Positions 6,001 to 6,767 of a stretch of 6,767 bases of DNA are shown piece by piece; position 1 is the first letter of the stretch; each line of letters opens with the position of its first letter. This DNA is from Chthonomonadaceae bacterium (GTDB lineage: Bacteria; Armatimonadota; Chthonomonadetes; Chthonomonadales; Chthonomonadaceae), in assembly GCA_025355115.1 (NCBI GenBank), contig JANXLO010000756.1, positions 1 to 6,767 of the forward strand, read 5' to 3'. A program made the position numbers and the translations under genes. The notes beneath the pieces are model-generated. The model did not search any database. It had not been told where the DNA came from and saw only the letters and a list, made by a program, of their open reading frames with translations.

Positions 6001-6767
6001 TACGGCGATGCTTCCCCATCAGGCTCTTACTTCACTCGACGCCATCGCGCGCGTCCTGCACCGTCGGCTAATTTCGCACCGGCTCCTGCTGGAGTGGGAG
6101 ACGGCGCAAGAGGCGCACCGGCACTCCAAAAACCGGCAGCGACAGTTCCTTTTCTCCATGATCTGGGTTCCCCTGGTGTTCTCGCTGACAGCGGTCGCGC
6201 TGACGCTGCATTCGATCTCGGCGGATAGAGCCGCGCAGCCTTTTCTTGGCCTCTGGATCGTCTCGCCTCTCGTGGTCGCCTGGCTGAATTTTCCGCTGAG
6301 AAGCCGTGCCGCTCAGGAGCTCAGCGCTGACGACCGGCGGATGCTGCGGCAGACGGCTCGTCAAACCTGGCGGTTCTTTCAGGAGTTCGTCGGCCCGCAG
6401 TCGAACTGGCTGCCCCCGGACAACTATCAGGAGTTCATGCGAAATGAAGTGGCGCAACGCACCTCTCCGACCAATATCGGGCTAAGCCTGCTCGCGCCGC
6501 TAATCGCCCACGATTTCGGCTACATCTCCATCGACGAGGCGCTCGAGCGCACCTCCTCTGCCATGCTGAACCTGGAGAAGCTAGAACGTCACGAAGGCCA
6601 TCTGCTCAACTGGTACGATATTCAGACGCTTCAGCCACTGCCGCCGCGCTACGTCTCGATGGTGGACAGCGGAAATCTGCTCGGAGACCTCTGGGCGATG
6701 GATCAGGGAATGATGGAGCTGATGAACGGCCCTGTCGTCGACCCTACGGCGCTTCGCGGCTTGGAGG
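3056..6767 (+). CDS. ndvB: Cyclic beta-1,2-glucan synthase, N-terminal 1237 residues (3' end outside window)
   Basis: Giant inner-membrane enzyme that builds cyclic beta-1,2-glucan from UDP-glucose for the periplasm. The frame is unbroken to the window end; family members are near 2800 residues, so under half is present. Layout: 1-112, an alpha/beta N-terminal extension; about 120-500, a helical cytoplasmic region with DWLLDN (191-196) and GELWSLP (269-275); membrane helices at about 509-531 and 538-558; a GT84 glycosyltransferase domain to about 890 with D724-A-D726, HDLLEG (837-842) and QHRW (870-873); helices at about 916-934, 936-955, 1031-1051 and 1063-1080; then the start of the glucoamylase-like cyclisation domain (NWLPPDNYQE 1117-1126, RTSPTNIG 1135-1142, NWYD 1185-1188, VDSGN 1203-1207). 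The C-terminal GH94 phosphorylase-like part would follow. All GT motifs look intact. Start: ATG 3056 has a weak GAAAG at 3043-3047; an in-frame ATG at 3023 would add 11 residues. Confidence 0.95.
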   Translation, partial: MAELGIVLGFYQDHGAARAVLKELRRQRIRSSAAIHQSADGHVTVDTQGVASSISSSSLAGLSSERIASYKGWVVRGETLLMVQVQPRDMGRVLDLLRQNVSSPPTTFAFHPFHKFASEAEEELQHRPPSSAVRRLSSQRLSAALHLSLPGGHGGNPLTRRLLNSEKALKYVQEMLSDATRVGQPVSMAADWLLDNVYLLQGHIDEFRRNLPKRFYSELPVIAEGPQAGLPRAYGLATELIGTTDTLLDKERMIDFFQSCQAISPLTMGELWSLPLMLRLRLIECVRRLAIQVERREREREQADFWANRLLTAARQDPDRLAPFVQRLAREHPHPTPHLVDQLSGYLYDEEAALAAAREWLEQSQEIPLATAILQEHVNQTAEQVALANAITSLRHFSEMDWREIFETLSLSEARLRTDPAGVYPLMDFATRDHYRHAVEQIARAAKIPELDVAAKVIERAEAGTEELKRHIGYWLIDEGRPILEAQCRSIPGLAVRARRWARGHSAPVYLGSICLVTMGMLTILLAVLARAGTSDRVLLLTGLLALLPASEIAVQSVNYLVTRLMPPQFLPKMSYEGGIPDSARTLVVVPMMLLTPDSIREQVELLEIRSLANTDANLRFGLLSDFSDAPQREMPEDAERLEVAAEGIEQLNVRYGQGRFFLFHRERQWSESEGSWIGWERKRGKLEHLNRFLMGETGPELDGLLHAGEPEALRGISFVITLDADTQLPRETARRMVQTLAHPLNRPHLSADGRSVERGFTIIQPSVSTSLPSATATMFSRLFTDASGTDPYTHAVSDVYQDLAGEGSYHGKGIYDLNAFHRVLSGRFPEAHLLSHDLLEGTHVRVGLASDIELLDFFPRSYLVYSSRQHRWTRGDWQIMDWLLPRVPSRDGGREAGTIGVLNRWKIADNLRRSLLPFFIVVLALVGWFCTPAAYAISLFLGLLVLLPPLTTVVTRLTSRSVYDAGVFRDFGIDIVRCLIFTAMLPHQALTSLDAIARVLHRRLISHRLLLEWETAQEAHRHSKNRQRQFLFSMIWVPLVFSLTAVALTLHSISADRAAQPFLGLWIVSPLVVAWLNFPLRSRAAQELSADDRRMLRQTARQTWRFFQEFVGPQSNWLPPDNYQEFMRNEVAQRTSPTNIGLSLLAPLIAHDFGYISIDEALERTSSAMLNLEKLERHEGHLLNWYDIQTLQPLPPRYVSMVDSGNLLGDLWAMDQGMMELMNGPVVDPTALRGLE

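Overview
The window is GC-rich (around 60% by eye), tightly packed, and carries genes on the + strand only. It holds four complete genes and two that run off the window edges. Nothing in it looks mobile: there is no tRNA, transposase, CRISPR array or integrase. The gene set suggests a free-living Gram-negative bacterium with a periplasm, since it combines a Tat-exported molybdoenzyme, a membrane b-type cytochrome and a cyclic beta-1,2-glucan synthase. The combination of an ECF sigma/zinc anti-sigma pair, a DUF1003 protein and a very large NdvB-like protein is reminiscent of Acidobacteriota or similar soil phyla. That placement is a low-confidence impression, not something shown by a marker gene.

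Positions 1-2940 look like one operon of five genes joined almost without gaps (4-base overlap, 9-base gap, 4-base overlap, 4-base overlap). The order is: (1) the 3' part of an ECF sigma factor whose region 2 resembles the SigR/SigH (redox-responsive) group; (2) an 84-residue soluble zinc-binding anti-sigma factor with a Cys/His-x3-Cys-x2-Cys ligand set laid out as in RsrA; (3) a four-helix di-haem b-type cytochrome of the hydrogenase/thiosulfate-reductase type; (4) a DUF1003 membrane protein with an added N-terminal zinc ribbon; (5) a Tat-targeted molybdopterin oxidoreductase of the sulfite oxidase/MsrP (YedY) fold with its Mo-ligating cysteine. A reasonable reading is a thiol- or oxidant-sensing switch controlling an envelope redox unit. 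Quinol electrons would pass through the cytochrome to the periplasmic molybdoenzyme, functionally parallel to MsrPQ but with a different type of membrane partner.

Positions 2941-3055 are a 115-base spacer with no convincing terminator or promoter.

From 3056 to the window end is one uninterrupted reading frame of 1237 codons that continues beyond the edge. It is the N-terminal part of a cyclic beta-1,2-glucan synthase (NdvB/Cgs family). In order it has a roughly 100-residue N-terminal extension of possible stress-protein-like alpha/beta fold, a helical N-terminal region, two membrane helices, a GT84 glycosyltransferase domain with DAD, HDLLEG and QHRW motifs, four more membrane helices, and the start of the glucoamylase-like cyclisation domain. 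The C-terminal phosphorylase-like part expected for the family lies beyond the window.
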